From Phoronis australis (Eukaryota > Phoronida > Phoronidae): a DNA stretch of 64,000 bases. The position numbers were made by a program, and so were the translations under genes. The notes under the pieces were generated by a model that was not told where the DNA came from, ran no database searches, and saw only the letters and a list, made by a program, of their open reading frames with translations. The stretch lies in contig NMRA01000541.1 in NCBI GenBank assembly GCA_002633005.1, positions 62,001 to 126,000 of the forward strand, written 5' to 3'. Within the stretch, counting starts at the first letter, position 1, and each line of letters opens with the position of its first letter. Below, piece after piece: positions 48,523 through 57,987 of the stretch.

Positions 48523-49530
48523 TTATAATGACAAAAAGGTTAACCACTGTAGAATACCACTTTCTAAACTTTTTACATTTCATTGATTGTCTTTTCGACT
48601 GAGTCGTGAAAAATTCAGCCATTGCATTTGGAATTTTGTCTTTGTAATGGCTTATATGACCGTTTGAGCAATGTGTGGGTCACAGGTTTGCATTGCTTTA
48701 TGCAACCAATATTTTAAAACCTCGTTAATAGTTGAAATTTCAAATTTTATTCTGAAAAATCCCCGGCTTCCATAAGGCCACCGAGCTTTTGATTATTTAT
48801 CGTTCATCATCAATATGGCGGACCGCGTGTCACGCGCTGTCTGGCTTGCGAATATAGTCGTGTCGTTCTTTCTCTCTATATGTAGCTCATAGCATTCCCC
48901 AAGGACGCATCACAAGGGAGATAACCATTCATCTTGCTACATCAAAGGGTCGGCATATAGGGATTTTCTCTGCTACAAGGATTATAATTACCAATTTTCA
49001 GAAGGCAAATTCAACTACTACAAAATTCATTCAAATTACAATAATAAAGAACCGTTTTTTCACGGTGGATTTGACGCTTATACAAACCAGTATATGGAAC
49101 GCCCCTAGCGTCACCTTGTGACGGGTCTTTTCTGACACGTGACGAGTCATTTTTGACACGCTGCCGCGTCAATGATGCTGTCGAACTCATTTGGACGTTC
49201 TTAAAAGAACCAATCAGTGTTAAGGTTTTATAGTGTGTTGACTAAACCAATGAGATCGTCATGTTTTGAGGTGACTGACAAGAACAAAGGCTGTCAATCA
49301 TATATCGACTTAGTATTCTAAGAGACAAAAACAGGAGTTACTGAACACGGAAGTGTACCGGATATGTGCATTGGATGGCTTCAAGGAATTTGTACGATCA
49401 GCAAGTACTAATAACGATGATGGGTACGGCGACGACCTTGTGATGGTGCATTCCAGGAATTCCTTTCACCAAACATGAGCAACAGCAAATCGTAAGCGCG
49501 TGTCGGCGAGTGCAAAAGAGTTAAGCCAAC
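48523..49530. other. Upstream flank of the integrase-core gene
   Basis: Contains a 25-codon frame at 48813 with a hydrophobic centre, too short to support. At 49089-49170 it has a segment that recurs inverted at 63120-63192. A GGAAGTG ETS-like site lies near 49349. No exon was assigned. Confidence 0.3.
49089..49170. repeat. Inverted repeat pair, left member
   Basis: Text including TGGAACGCCCCTAGCGTCAC and GACGGGTCTTTTC recurs as the reverse complement at 63120-63192 with about 88 percent identity by eye. It is rich in GTGACG/CGTCAC words. It lies about 440 bp upstream of the first exon of the integrase-core gene. Confidence 0.7.
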
Positions 49531-49706
49531 ATGGCGGTCAGAAGAAGCGCGACATTAATGGAACTTCGTGGTGCAAGCTTGTGTACTGGGATCGATGTCA
49601 CGATGTCTGAATTTGTTGTCGATTGTAAACGTGACCTGGAGTGTTGCTGTAGACATATTTCAATGGACCAAGTGTTGCAAGAAACCGTCACTTTAGTGAA
49701 AACGAA
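49531..49706 (+). CDS. Integrase-core family gene, copy 1, exon 1
   Basis: The ATG lies in an AACATGG context, after the in-frame stretch ends. It encodes 58 codons plus two bases (MAVRRSATLMELRGASLCTG, later CKRDLECCCRHISMDQV), then the donor GTAAGT at 49707. The phase matches exon 2 at 51345 exactly. Copy 2 has the same exon at 54040. The family assignment comes from later exons: a helix-turn-helix and the C-terminal part of an rve-type integrase core, known from many fish, cnidarian and other animal proteins and thought to derive from transposons. The role of the Cys-rich N-terminal segment is unknown. Copy 1 has no stop in this exon. Confidence 0.6.
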
Positions 49707-50187
49707 GTAAGTTGTCCTTTTTGTTGGCCGGGTGTGCTCAATTTGTGTACTATCAGTGTAGGTTGTGCAAACGAATAGAGTCGTACCCGGTGTTGACAAT
49801 TAACTATAGTCTAAAGACTACTACAGCAAGTCGGGAAGGTACTTCTGATTTGGAAAATTATGATGCACACCCATTTAGAGAGTGGACTCTATATCGCAGT
49901 ACCGACAAAGGGGCCCATCTGTAAGAAAGTCCTTGAAAAACTCACCTTTTGACAAAAATTTTCCCAAAAAACGCCTTTTTTTGGGTTAATTTCATCAGAA
50001 GGGAGGGGTGGTTCTCTACTCTAGTGAAAGTGTGCCACCAAGAGGTCAGAATTTGGCTACCAAAAAGGTATTTAACCTACTTGGAAACTAGAAGTGACAC
50101 AAAAAATCATAGAGGGACACATTTGTATACATATATACCTCTGACCTCAATTCACAAAAGGAAGACTGATGTAGCCCCAGGTTTCAG

Positions 50188-50905
50188 TGCTTGCCATGTG
50201 GCTGTGCTGTGCGTGAACTTGGAATCCTGCTTAATCTTAAGATTAAGCGGAAGAGAGTGCTGCGTGAACTTGGAACTGAATATTCTTTAAGGCAAAAAGG
50301 TGAAATTTTTGTTCAGTGAAAAGGATTTTTGTAATTATTGGCCTCGCGATCAACCATTTTCTCCTTTACCGTAACTAATGTCGCTTAACAGGTGGAATAT
50401 GTGAAGGGTTAATCAGTGGCAGGTCTACGATTTCAGTAAGGGGGGGTTTAGCATTCAAGAGAATCCGAGGCGCGTAGCGCCTAGGAGAAGGAAGGTCGCG
50501 AGAGGGTTTCCCTCCTCCCGTGTAAGATTTTTTTGGATTTTTAGTAGCTAATTTCATTTTTCTGGCGATTTTTTTCCAGTTTTTATTTTTTATCGTGTCG
50601 CGAGAGGGGGGGTTTAAACCCCCTGAACCCCCCCTGTAGATCCGCCTCTGGGTTAATTGATTATTGGGTGGTGAAACTGATCGCTCGTAGTTAAAAAGGT
50701 TGGTTAAAATTGACATTATTTTATTCAATTGTAACTTGATTTGAATGCAGTGCAAATTTTTATGAACATGAACGTGATTATTTGAGTGAACTTTTCAAGT
50801 TGCTTCGTGTATTCCAAGTTCACGCAACACTCACTTCCACTAAATCTTGAGATTAAGCAGGATTCCAAGTTCACGTACAGCAGCTCAAGGCAAGTTTCGG
50901 CCTCA
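50188..50905. repeat. Intronic inverted repeat pair
   Basis: The left arm (GTGAACTTGGAATCCTGCTT, then AATCTTAAGATTAAGC) pairs with the reverse complement of the arm at 50803-50905 over about 90 bp. Copy 2 keeps the pair at 54719-54808 and 55095-55190. The transcript could fold into a long hairpin. Confidence 0.7.
50414..50649. mobile_element. hAT-like insert present only in copy 1
   Basis: Starts CAGTGGCAGGTCTACG and ends TAGATCCGCCTCT(G), with GGGTTAAT on both sides (50406-50413 and 50650-50657). Copy 2 has the uninterrupted GGGTTAATTGATT at the same place, an empty site. The 8-bp duplication and CAGTGGCGGATCTA-type ends fit the hAT superfamily. Confidence 0.8.
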
Positions 50906-51344
50906 GAGTGGATTACCCAGAAAATTCTGCCCCCTCTCACACACTATATAGTGAAAAAGACACATATCTTGAATGACTGTGGCCAAAAGCTGGCACAAAT
51001 TCCTTGAATGTGTAACGTTACTGAATGAACGGTACTCCAATAGACATGAACACTGAACCTTGATACTACCCAGATTTTTGTGTGATCTGTCAGTCTTGCA
51101 TTCTTGTGTGAAAGGTGTTTACTAAAAATTTGCACCAGTCCCTATAACGGGACGCCCACATTTCTTCAAAAAGCCCTTGCGGCGATTTTACTCTCATGTT
51201 TGAGTCGTTTCCTATGATTAATCGATTTGGCCCAGCCATCTATTACACAGAAATTGATGTTGAGACAAAAATATTCTGTGTCTTGCAATGTGCCTGGCCC
51301 TTCCAGAGTAACAGTTTGATAAATAACTTATTGTTATTTTACAG

Positions 51345-51472
51345 GTTGACTAGTTTAACTAGAAGTATACAAAATGCTGTTGGTGGTGGTGTTGATCAGG
51401 CTTATGCAGCAAAACTATTGAATTTTGCTAGGAGGTTAATGGAGGAGGCAGATCAAGCTGCATATGAATCAA
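51345..51472 (+). CDS. Integrase-core family gene, copy 1, exon 2
   Basis: Bounded by acceptor tattttacag and donor GTGAGC. With the two bases left by exon 1 it reads LTSLTRSIQNAV, a run of three Gly, VDQAYAAKLLNFARRLMEEA and DQAAYES: an amphipathic, probably helical segment. It ends in phase 1. Exon 3 in its conserved frame needs two bases from upstream, so a small exon or an indel is missing between them. Confidence 0.6.
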
Positions 51473-51958
51473 GTGAGCATCATTGTTTGCGTATTGTAGT
51501 TTTAGCCTTGTAAATCTATTGAATGAGTACTAGTAATATGACTACCTCTTTTTAACACAGTGTAATTTTAACAACTGAACCGATGTTTATTAAAGGTACC
51601 AGCATGTCACCTTTACCTTGAGATCCCTCTACTGTGGGTAATAGCATTTTCAGGTTATTCCTATGTGCATGGCTAGGTGTTCAGTACTGCCAGATTTATT
51701 GCACGAGTTAATAGAGAACTTACGGATGACTGGTTACTGAATAATTAGTACCAAAAACCTATTTGAAAATGATTCCATACAGATGTCCCTCATTTTACAT
51801 GACCAAAACTCACCTGTGTGCATTTCAACGTGATATTGTTTACGAATATATGTGTATTTGGTATCCTGTAACTGGCCATATACGAAAGCTCTCTATTCAT
51901 TTGTTTAACATTTCAGTGTGTGATGTGTATTACATGTGAAAACACATGTACATTGCAG

Positions 51959-52082
51959 GGGCAACGATATTTGGGCACAATCAAAGTTTGACAGAACCTC
52001 ATCTCACTTAGAGTGTATGATAAAGGCAAACTTCACACGACAAGAGATGGCCGAATCAATGGGAGTTACTTCCTCTACCATA
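51959..52082 (+). CDS. Integrase-core family gene, copy 1, exon 3 (cut by gap)
   Basis: Acceptor tacattgcag, then NDIWAQSKFDRTSSHLECMI, KANFTRQEMAESMGVTSSTI. The second part is a helix-turn-helix: a helix, a turn around SMGV and a recognition helix starting SSTI. In this family it precedes an R-R-R-L/M..YGL segment and the rve core. The exon runs into the gap at 52083. Confidence 0.65.
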
Positions 52083-52381
52083 NNNNNNNNNNNNNNNNNN
52101 NNNNNNNNNNNNNNNNNNNNNNNNNNNNNNNNNNNNNNNNNNNNNNNNNNNNNNNNNNNNNNNNNNNNNNNNNNNNNNNNNNNNNNNNNNNNNNNNNNNN
52201 NNNNNNNNNNNNNNNNNNNNNNNNNNNNNNNNNNNNNNNNNNNNNNNNNNNNNNNNNNNNNNNNNNNNNNNNNNNNNNNNNNNNNNNNNNNNNNNNNNNN
52301 NNNNNNNNNNNNNNNNNNNNNNNNNNNNNNNNNNNNNNNNNNNNNNNNNNNNNNNNNNNNNNNNNNNNNNNNNNNNNNNNN
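52083..52381. other. Assembly gap (299 N)
   Basis: In copy 2, the bases at the two gap edges (56375 and about 57628) are about 1.25 kb apart, so the real missing sequence is probably longer than the gap length and includes exon 4 of copy 1. Confidence 0.95.
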
Positions 52382-53567
52382 GAGACAAGATTTCAGTATG
52401 TCGTATGAAATTTAATTGTGCCCAGGGCATGTAGTGTGCTCCAAAAATGAGCCCTGTAAATTTGTTGTTTACTTTCAATATGGTTCTCAAGATGTTTTCT
52501 GAAACAGAACACTGGAACAAAATGCTTTTAATGTGATGTTAAAACATACATACGATGTTTATGTCAAGAAGAAAAATGCATGCATGTGACAGCAGTAATT
52601 TTAAATGCATTTAATCTAGCCTCAAGCTGTGAATTTTCATGTTATGTTCTCTATAGTGGAGGTACTGTTTGTTCTTTAACCAGAATTGTCATGAATGCTT
52701 TGAAAGATGGAATGGAACTGTCAACTGTATACAGATGCTGCTTAAGCCCCAGTCACATTCGTGGTATGATGCTAGCAACAAAAATGCTGTTGTACGATAG
52801 TCTTCTGTATTGACATATTCGCAGTCACATTTGTTGTACAAATGTCCTACGACATTAAACCAAGGTGTTGCAAGACATTGTATGCCTGACATCCAATGAT
52901 GTTATGATATGTAGTCATATTTTTAATATTCGATGGTCCCAGAGCATGTACGTGATGGTAAAACATTTGGGGGACTGTCGGTTGTCTAGTACGATTGTAG
53001 GACTATTCTAGACTCGGATAACCCAAAGATCGTATGTCAGTCGTACAACTATCATACAACAAATGTGAGGCATCGCACCACAGTGTTACGATATAGATCT
53101 ATTGTAGAACTGTTGTACGACGTTGAAATGATTTTGAACAAGTTCAAAATTTCCCGACGCTGTTCTTGGCATGCAATGCGGTAAAATCTCACTAATTTCA
53201 GACCATAATAATTGCTAAAACCATCCATTTTTATGCGCCCACATGTTTATGTGCGTCCGCATCTGTATCTCCTAAACCCCTCACAGGATCTTGAAGAGAT
53301 TCGATAGATGTGTTTCTATGAAACTGACAACAGATGATGACAAATTTCAGACCTATCCGACTACCGGTGTGCCCCCTAGTGGCAGTTTTATTTTTTATGC
53401 TTATTTTCTATATCTTCAGAGATCCTAAAATGATTTTCATAAAATTTGAAATATGGGCATCTATCAGTGAGATGACGCTAACCTCTCGTTTTCAGATATA
53501 TTTGCGGTATTTTGAACCACCTAGAGGCCATTTTTGTTGTCTTCTAGTCTGTTTTTTGGTGTCTGCC
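52382..53567. other. Copy 1 of the downstream duplicated segment
   Basis: Near-identical to 57629-58820 (a few percent differences and small indels). Contains the GTCGTAC-rich stretch (52780-53130) and the start of repeat F (from 53226), with a CTCF-like motif at 53369-53384. No exon recognised. Confidence 0.6.
53226..53567 (+). repeat. Repeat F, copy F3
   Basis: Head (ATGCGCCCACATG, then TATCTCCTAAACCCCTC) and two modules ending GTGCCCCCTAGTGGCA (53369-53384) and ACCACCTAGAGGCCA (53516-53530). It ends at a single N. Confidence 0.75.
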
Positions 53568-53568
53568 N
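53568..53568. other. Single-N join
   Basis: The copy 1 match to copy 2 (58820 onward) breaks here and unrelated sequence follows, consistent with a contig join. Confidence 0.8.
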
Positions 53569-53865
53569 TGCCCCCCTAAAGTACTCACAAAAACCATTTT
53601 CTAGAGGCCCTACAAAATCTGGCCCACCGACTATAGGCCCTATTATGTCACCCGTTCCGGCCGTCAAGTGAAAACTCCTAAACGGTTTCTAGAATAAGTG
53701 TTTTAGACATAGTAACATCATTACACTCAGGGGTTGTAGGATGCTTCTGTTTGCTGTAAGCAAGCATTGATGTACTTTAATATTAACCTTTGTTTTCTAT
53801 AAGCTTTATCATTTTTTTCTGTTAACGTTTTTGAGTCTTTAAAAAAAAAAACTAGACGGGGAAGG

Positions 53866-53976
53866 TGTTGAGTAGTTAGTTATGTATCTGTTAGGTGGCG
53901 CTAGTGGAGGGAGTTGGAATAAAGATGGCTTCCGTCTAAGACTGTGTTTATTTTATCACATACAAAATCCGTCAAC
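53866..53976 (+). repeat. Possible short 3' LTR
   Basis: Starts TGTTGAG and ends TCAACA, contains AATAAAG-like and TTTATTTTA signals, and is preceded by a purine-rich tract (AAAAACTAGACGGGGAAGG). A minimal LTR with polypurine tract is the likely reading. Its size and TGTTGA start resemble the gypsy LTR at 7067. No partner LTR was found. Confidence 0.4.
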
Positions 53977-54039
53977 ATCAACTAGTACGACCAAGAGCAA
54001 AGCGTAAGCGCGTGTCGAGTGCAAAAGAGTTAAGCCAAC

Positions 54040-54218
54040 ATGGCGGTCAGAAGAAGCGCGACATTTATAATGGAACTTCGTGGTGCAAGCTTGTGCACTG
54101 GGATCGATGTCACGATGTCTGAATTTGTTGCCGATTGTAAACGTGACCTGGAGTGTTGCTGTAGACATATTTCAATGGACCAAGTGTTGCAATAAACCGT
54201 CACTTTAGTGAAAGCGAA
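54040..54218 (+). pseudogene. Copy 2, exon 1 with stop
   Basis: Same as 49531-49706 except for one extra codon near the start and a few substitutions. The codon after LQ is TAA where copy 1 has GAA. The donor GTAAGT is kept. Confidence 0.7.
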
Positions 54219-55633
54219 GTAAGTTGTCCTTTTTGTTGGTCGGGTGTGCTCGATTTATGTACTATCAGTGTAGGTTGTGCAAACGAATAGAGTCGTACCC
54301 CGTGTTGATACTTAACTATAGTCTAAAGACTACTACGGGAAGTCGGGAAGGTACTTCTGATTTGGAAAATTATGATGCACACCCATTTAGAGAGTGGACT
54401 CTATATCGCAGTACCGGCAAAGGGGCCCATCTGTAAGAAACTCCTTGAAAAACTCACCTGTTGACAAAAAAATCCCAAAAACCGCCTTTTGTTTGGGTTA
54501 ATTTCATCAGAAAGGAGGGGTGGTTCTCTACTCTAGTGAAAGTGTGCCACCAAGAGGTTAGAATTTGGCTACCAAAAAAGGTAACCAACCTACTTGGAAA
54601 CCAGAAATTCCCTTTTGTAATCAGTGACACAAAAAATCATAGAGGGACACATTCGTATACATATATACCTCTGACCTAAATTCACAAAAGGAAGACTGAT
54701 GTAGCCCCAGGTTTCTGTGCTTGCCACGTGGCTGTGCTGTGCGTGAACTTGGAATCCTGCTTAATCTCAAGATTAAGCAGAAGTGAGTGTTGCGTGAACT
54801 TGGAATTGAATATTCTTCAAGGCAAAAATGTGAGGTTTTTGTTCGATGAAAAGGATTTTTGTAATTATTGACCTCGCGATCAACCATTTTTTCCTTTACC
54901 GTAACTTGTGTCGCTGAACAGATGGAATAGGTGAAGGGTTAATTGATTATTGGGTGGTGAAACTGATCGCTCGTAGTTGAAAAGGTTGGTTAAAATTGAC
55001 ATTATTTTATTCAATTGTAACTTGATTTGAATGCAGTGCAACTTTTTATGAACATGAACGTGATTATTTGAGTGAACTTGTCAAGTTGCTTTGCGTATTC
55101 CAAGTTCACACAACACTCACTTCTGCTTAATCTTGAGATTGAGCAGGATTCTAAGTTCACGTACAGCAGCTGCAAGGCAAGTTTCGGCCACAGAGTGGCT
55201 TACCTAGAAAATGCTGCCCCCTCCCACACACTATAGTGAAAAAGACACATATCTTGAATGAATGTGGCCAAAAGCTGGCAAATTCCTTGAATGTGTAACG
55301 TTACTGAATGAACGGTACTCCAATAGGCATGAACACTGAACCTTCATACTAGTACCCCAGATTTTTGGGTGATCTGTCAATCTTGCATTCTTGTGTGAAA
55401 GGTATTTACTAAAATTTTGCACCAGTCCCTATAACAGGACGCCCACATTTCTTCAAAAAGCCCTTGCGGTGGGTTTACTGTCATGTTTGAGTCGTTTCCT
55501 ATGATATATGGATTTGGCCCAGCCATCTATTACATGGAAATTGATGTTGAAACAAAAATATTCTCAGTGTCTTGCAATGTGCCTGGCCCTACAATAGTAA
55601 CAGTTTGATAAATAACTTATTGTTATTTTACAG

Positions 55634-55767
55634 GTTGACTAGTTCAACTAGAAGTATACAAAATGCTGTTGGTGGTGGTGGTGGTGTTGATCAGGCTTAT
55701 GCAACAAAACTATTGAATTTTGCTAGGAGCTTAATGGAGGAGGCAGATCAAGCTGCATATGAATCAA
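55634..55767 (+). pseudogene. Copy 2, exon 2
   Basis: Open and spliced like 51345-51472, with the Gly run lengthened from three to five GGT-type codons (6 bp longer). Confidence 0.65.
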
Positions 55768-56251
55768 GTGAGCATCATTGTTTGTAGTTTTGGCATTGTA
55801 AATCTATTGAATGAGTACTAGTAATATGATTACCTCTTTTTAACACAGTGTAATTTTAGCAATTGAACCGATGCTTATTAAAGGTACCAGCATGTCACCT
55901 TTAGCTTGAGAATTGAGATCCCTCTACTGTGGGTAATACCATTTTCAGGTTATTCCTATGTGCATGAATAGGTGTTCATTGCTGCCACATTTATTGCTCG
56001 AGTTAATAGAGAACTTACAGATGACTGGTTACTGAATAATTAATACCAAAAACCAATTTGAAAATGATTCCATGCATGTGTCCCTCGTTTTACATGACAA
56101 CTCACCTGAATGCATTTCAGCGTGATATTGTTTACGAATACATGTGGTATTTGGTATCCTGTAACTGGCCATATACGAAAGCTCTCTATTCTTTTGTTTA
56201 ACATTCCAGTGAGTGATGTGTATTACATGTGAAAACACATGTAAATTGCAG

Positions 56252-56389
56252 GGGCAACGATAGTTGGGTAGAATCAAAGTTTGACATAACCTCATCTCAC
56301 TTAGAGTGTATGATAAGGGCAAACTTCACACGACAAGAGATGGCCGAATCAATGGGAGTTACTTCCTCTACCATATGACGTCGACTGAA
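56252..56389 (+). pseudogene. Copy 2, exon 3, helix-turn-helix with stop
   Basis: NDSWVESKFDITSSHLECMI, RANFTRQEMAESMGVTSSTI, then TGA, RRL and donor GTATGT at 56390. The complete exon is visible here, unlike in copy 1. Confidence 0.7.
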
Positions 56390-56980
56390 GTATGTAATAA
56401 TTTCATTACCATTGTTCAAGAATTGACACTGTCTCCTGACTAGTGCTTAAGCTGCTACCAATTTAATGGACCGGGCTTTCAATTAGTGGTGATTAATGCA
56501 ATTGTATCATTTTTGTGCTACAATAAAGAATCTTTAGATTGTTTCTGTTAAATCTCATCCATTGAACATTGGAAACCATGAATTGCATAATCCTACACGG
56601 TATCATGTACAGATTGTGGCGGAAGCCGCCATCTTGAATTATAAAAAATGCTCAAAGTTGCACAAAGTGCAACCAAGTTACTTTTATTCTCCTAACCATT
56701 TATAATAAATTTCCAAAAGAAAACTTTACAGTAAACAACTTTGCAGGGTCAACTTTGGCAACTAGACTACTGCTTTTCAACTTTTTGGCAAACTGTGTCA
56801 AACCCCGTTAAACAGTAACAGTGCAGTTACTATCCTTATTTGACACATTTTACATTTTGTATTTATGTAACTGTTAAGCAATCACTTGAAGTAGTATGCA
56901 CACTCTTGACAGTTGTATCCTAAAGCCACGCATGGTGTATAGGCTTCGACGTTAATATGTCGATGTTTCTTCGTCCTCAG

Positions 56981-57057
56981 GGAGTATGCCAAGTCTTCAA
57001 GACAATACAATGAGGTTGCAGACTCACAACTAGACTCAGCTGTTGGAGGCACAGTTG
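56981..57057 (+). pseudogene. Copy 2, exon 4
   Basis: Acceptor ttcgtcctcag, then KEYAKSSRQYNEVADSQLDS and AVGGTV in phase with exon 3, donor GTTTGT. It corresponds to the EYxLS..YS..D.QLD segment that follows the helix-turn-helix in this family. Confidence 0.6.
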
Positions 57058-57423
57058 GTTTGTATTGTTAAATTGCACTTCAAAGTTCAACTAAATTATT
57101 TATCAGTGGATTATAATTACCGTAAAAACCTGCAAATAAGCGCATGTGAATCAAGTCAAACTTTCCTACTCAAGTGTTCCGCATATATATATGTGCATGT
57201 ACTTAAGCTTCGCAATTATGTGCGTGCGAGTCACCTTATACAGATGCACCATGGTGCTCCGATTTTAGACCAACTCTTCTTGTTTTTGAAAAAACACTAT
57301 TCCACCCAACTCTGGGAGTAACAAAAGTAGGAGTAATTGTCCAAAAATATACCAAAGTTGTACTTTTATCTTAAGTCTTGAATGGGCATTGAGAAAACTA
57401 AAGTACCATGTGCATTAATAGTT

Positions 57424-57650
57424 CGACCATCATAATCAGAGCAAGTTCTACTTAAATATTGGAGGCACATGTGCTCAGTTGCAGGCTGAGGAAAACGAAC
57501 ATACCAAATGACGTGCGAGACAAGATTTCAGTATGTNCGACCATCATAATCAGAGCAAGTTCTACTTAAATGTTGGAGGCACATGTGCTCAGTTGCAGGC
57601 TGAGGAAAACGAAAATACCAAATGACGTGCGAGACAAGATTTCAGTATGT
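57424..57650. repeat. 113-bp duplication around a single N
   Basis: 57424-57536 and 57538-57650 are the same sequence with two visible substitutions, joined by one N at 57537. This looks like unmerged overlapping contig ends or haplotypes. Confidence 0.85.
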
Positions 57651-57987
57651 CGTATGAAATTTAATTGTGCCCAGGGCATGTAGTGTGCTCCAAAAATGAG
57701 CCCTGTAAATTTGTTGTTTACTTTCAATGTGGTTCTCAAGATGTTTTCTGAAACAGAACACTGGAACAAAATGCTTTTAATGTGATGTTAAAACATACAT
57801 ACGATGTTTGTGTCAAGAAGAAAAATGCATGCATGTGGCAGCAGTAATTTTAAATGCATTTAATCTAGCCTCAAGCTGTGAATTTTCATGTTATGTTCTC
57901 TATAGTGGAGGTACTGTTTGTTCTTTAACCAGAATTGTCATGAATGCCTTGAAAGATGGAATGGAACTGTCAACTGTATACAGATGC

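Larger units (their letters stand above)
49707..51344 (+). other. Intron 1, copy 1
   Basis: GT at 49707-49708 and AG (tattttacag) at 51343-51344. Holds a pair of inverted repeats (50188-50277 and 50803-50905) and a 236-bp hAT-like insert in the loop between them. Confidence 0.6.

Noticed and set aside
48813-48890. 25-codon frame with hydrophobic core, like a signal peptide
   Set aside because: Too short, with no downstream exon found.
51936-52520. Other ORFs running through the 52083-52381 gap
   Set aside because: Artefacts of N. Only the exon 3 frame before the gap is supported by copy 2.
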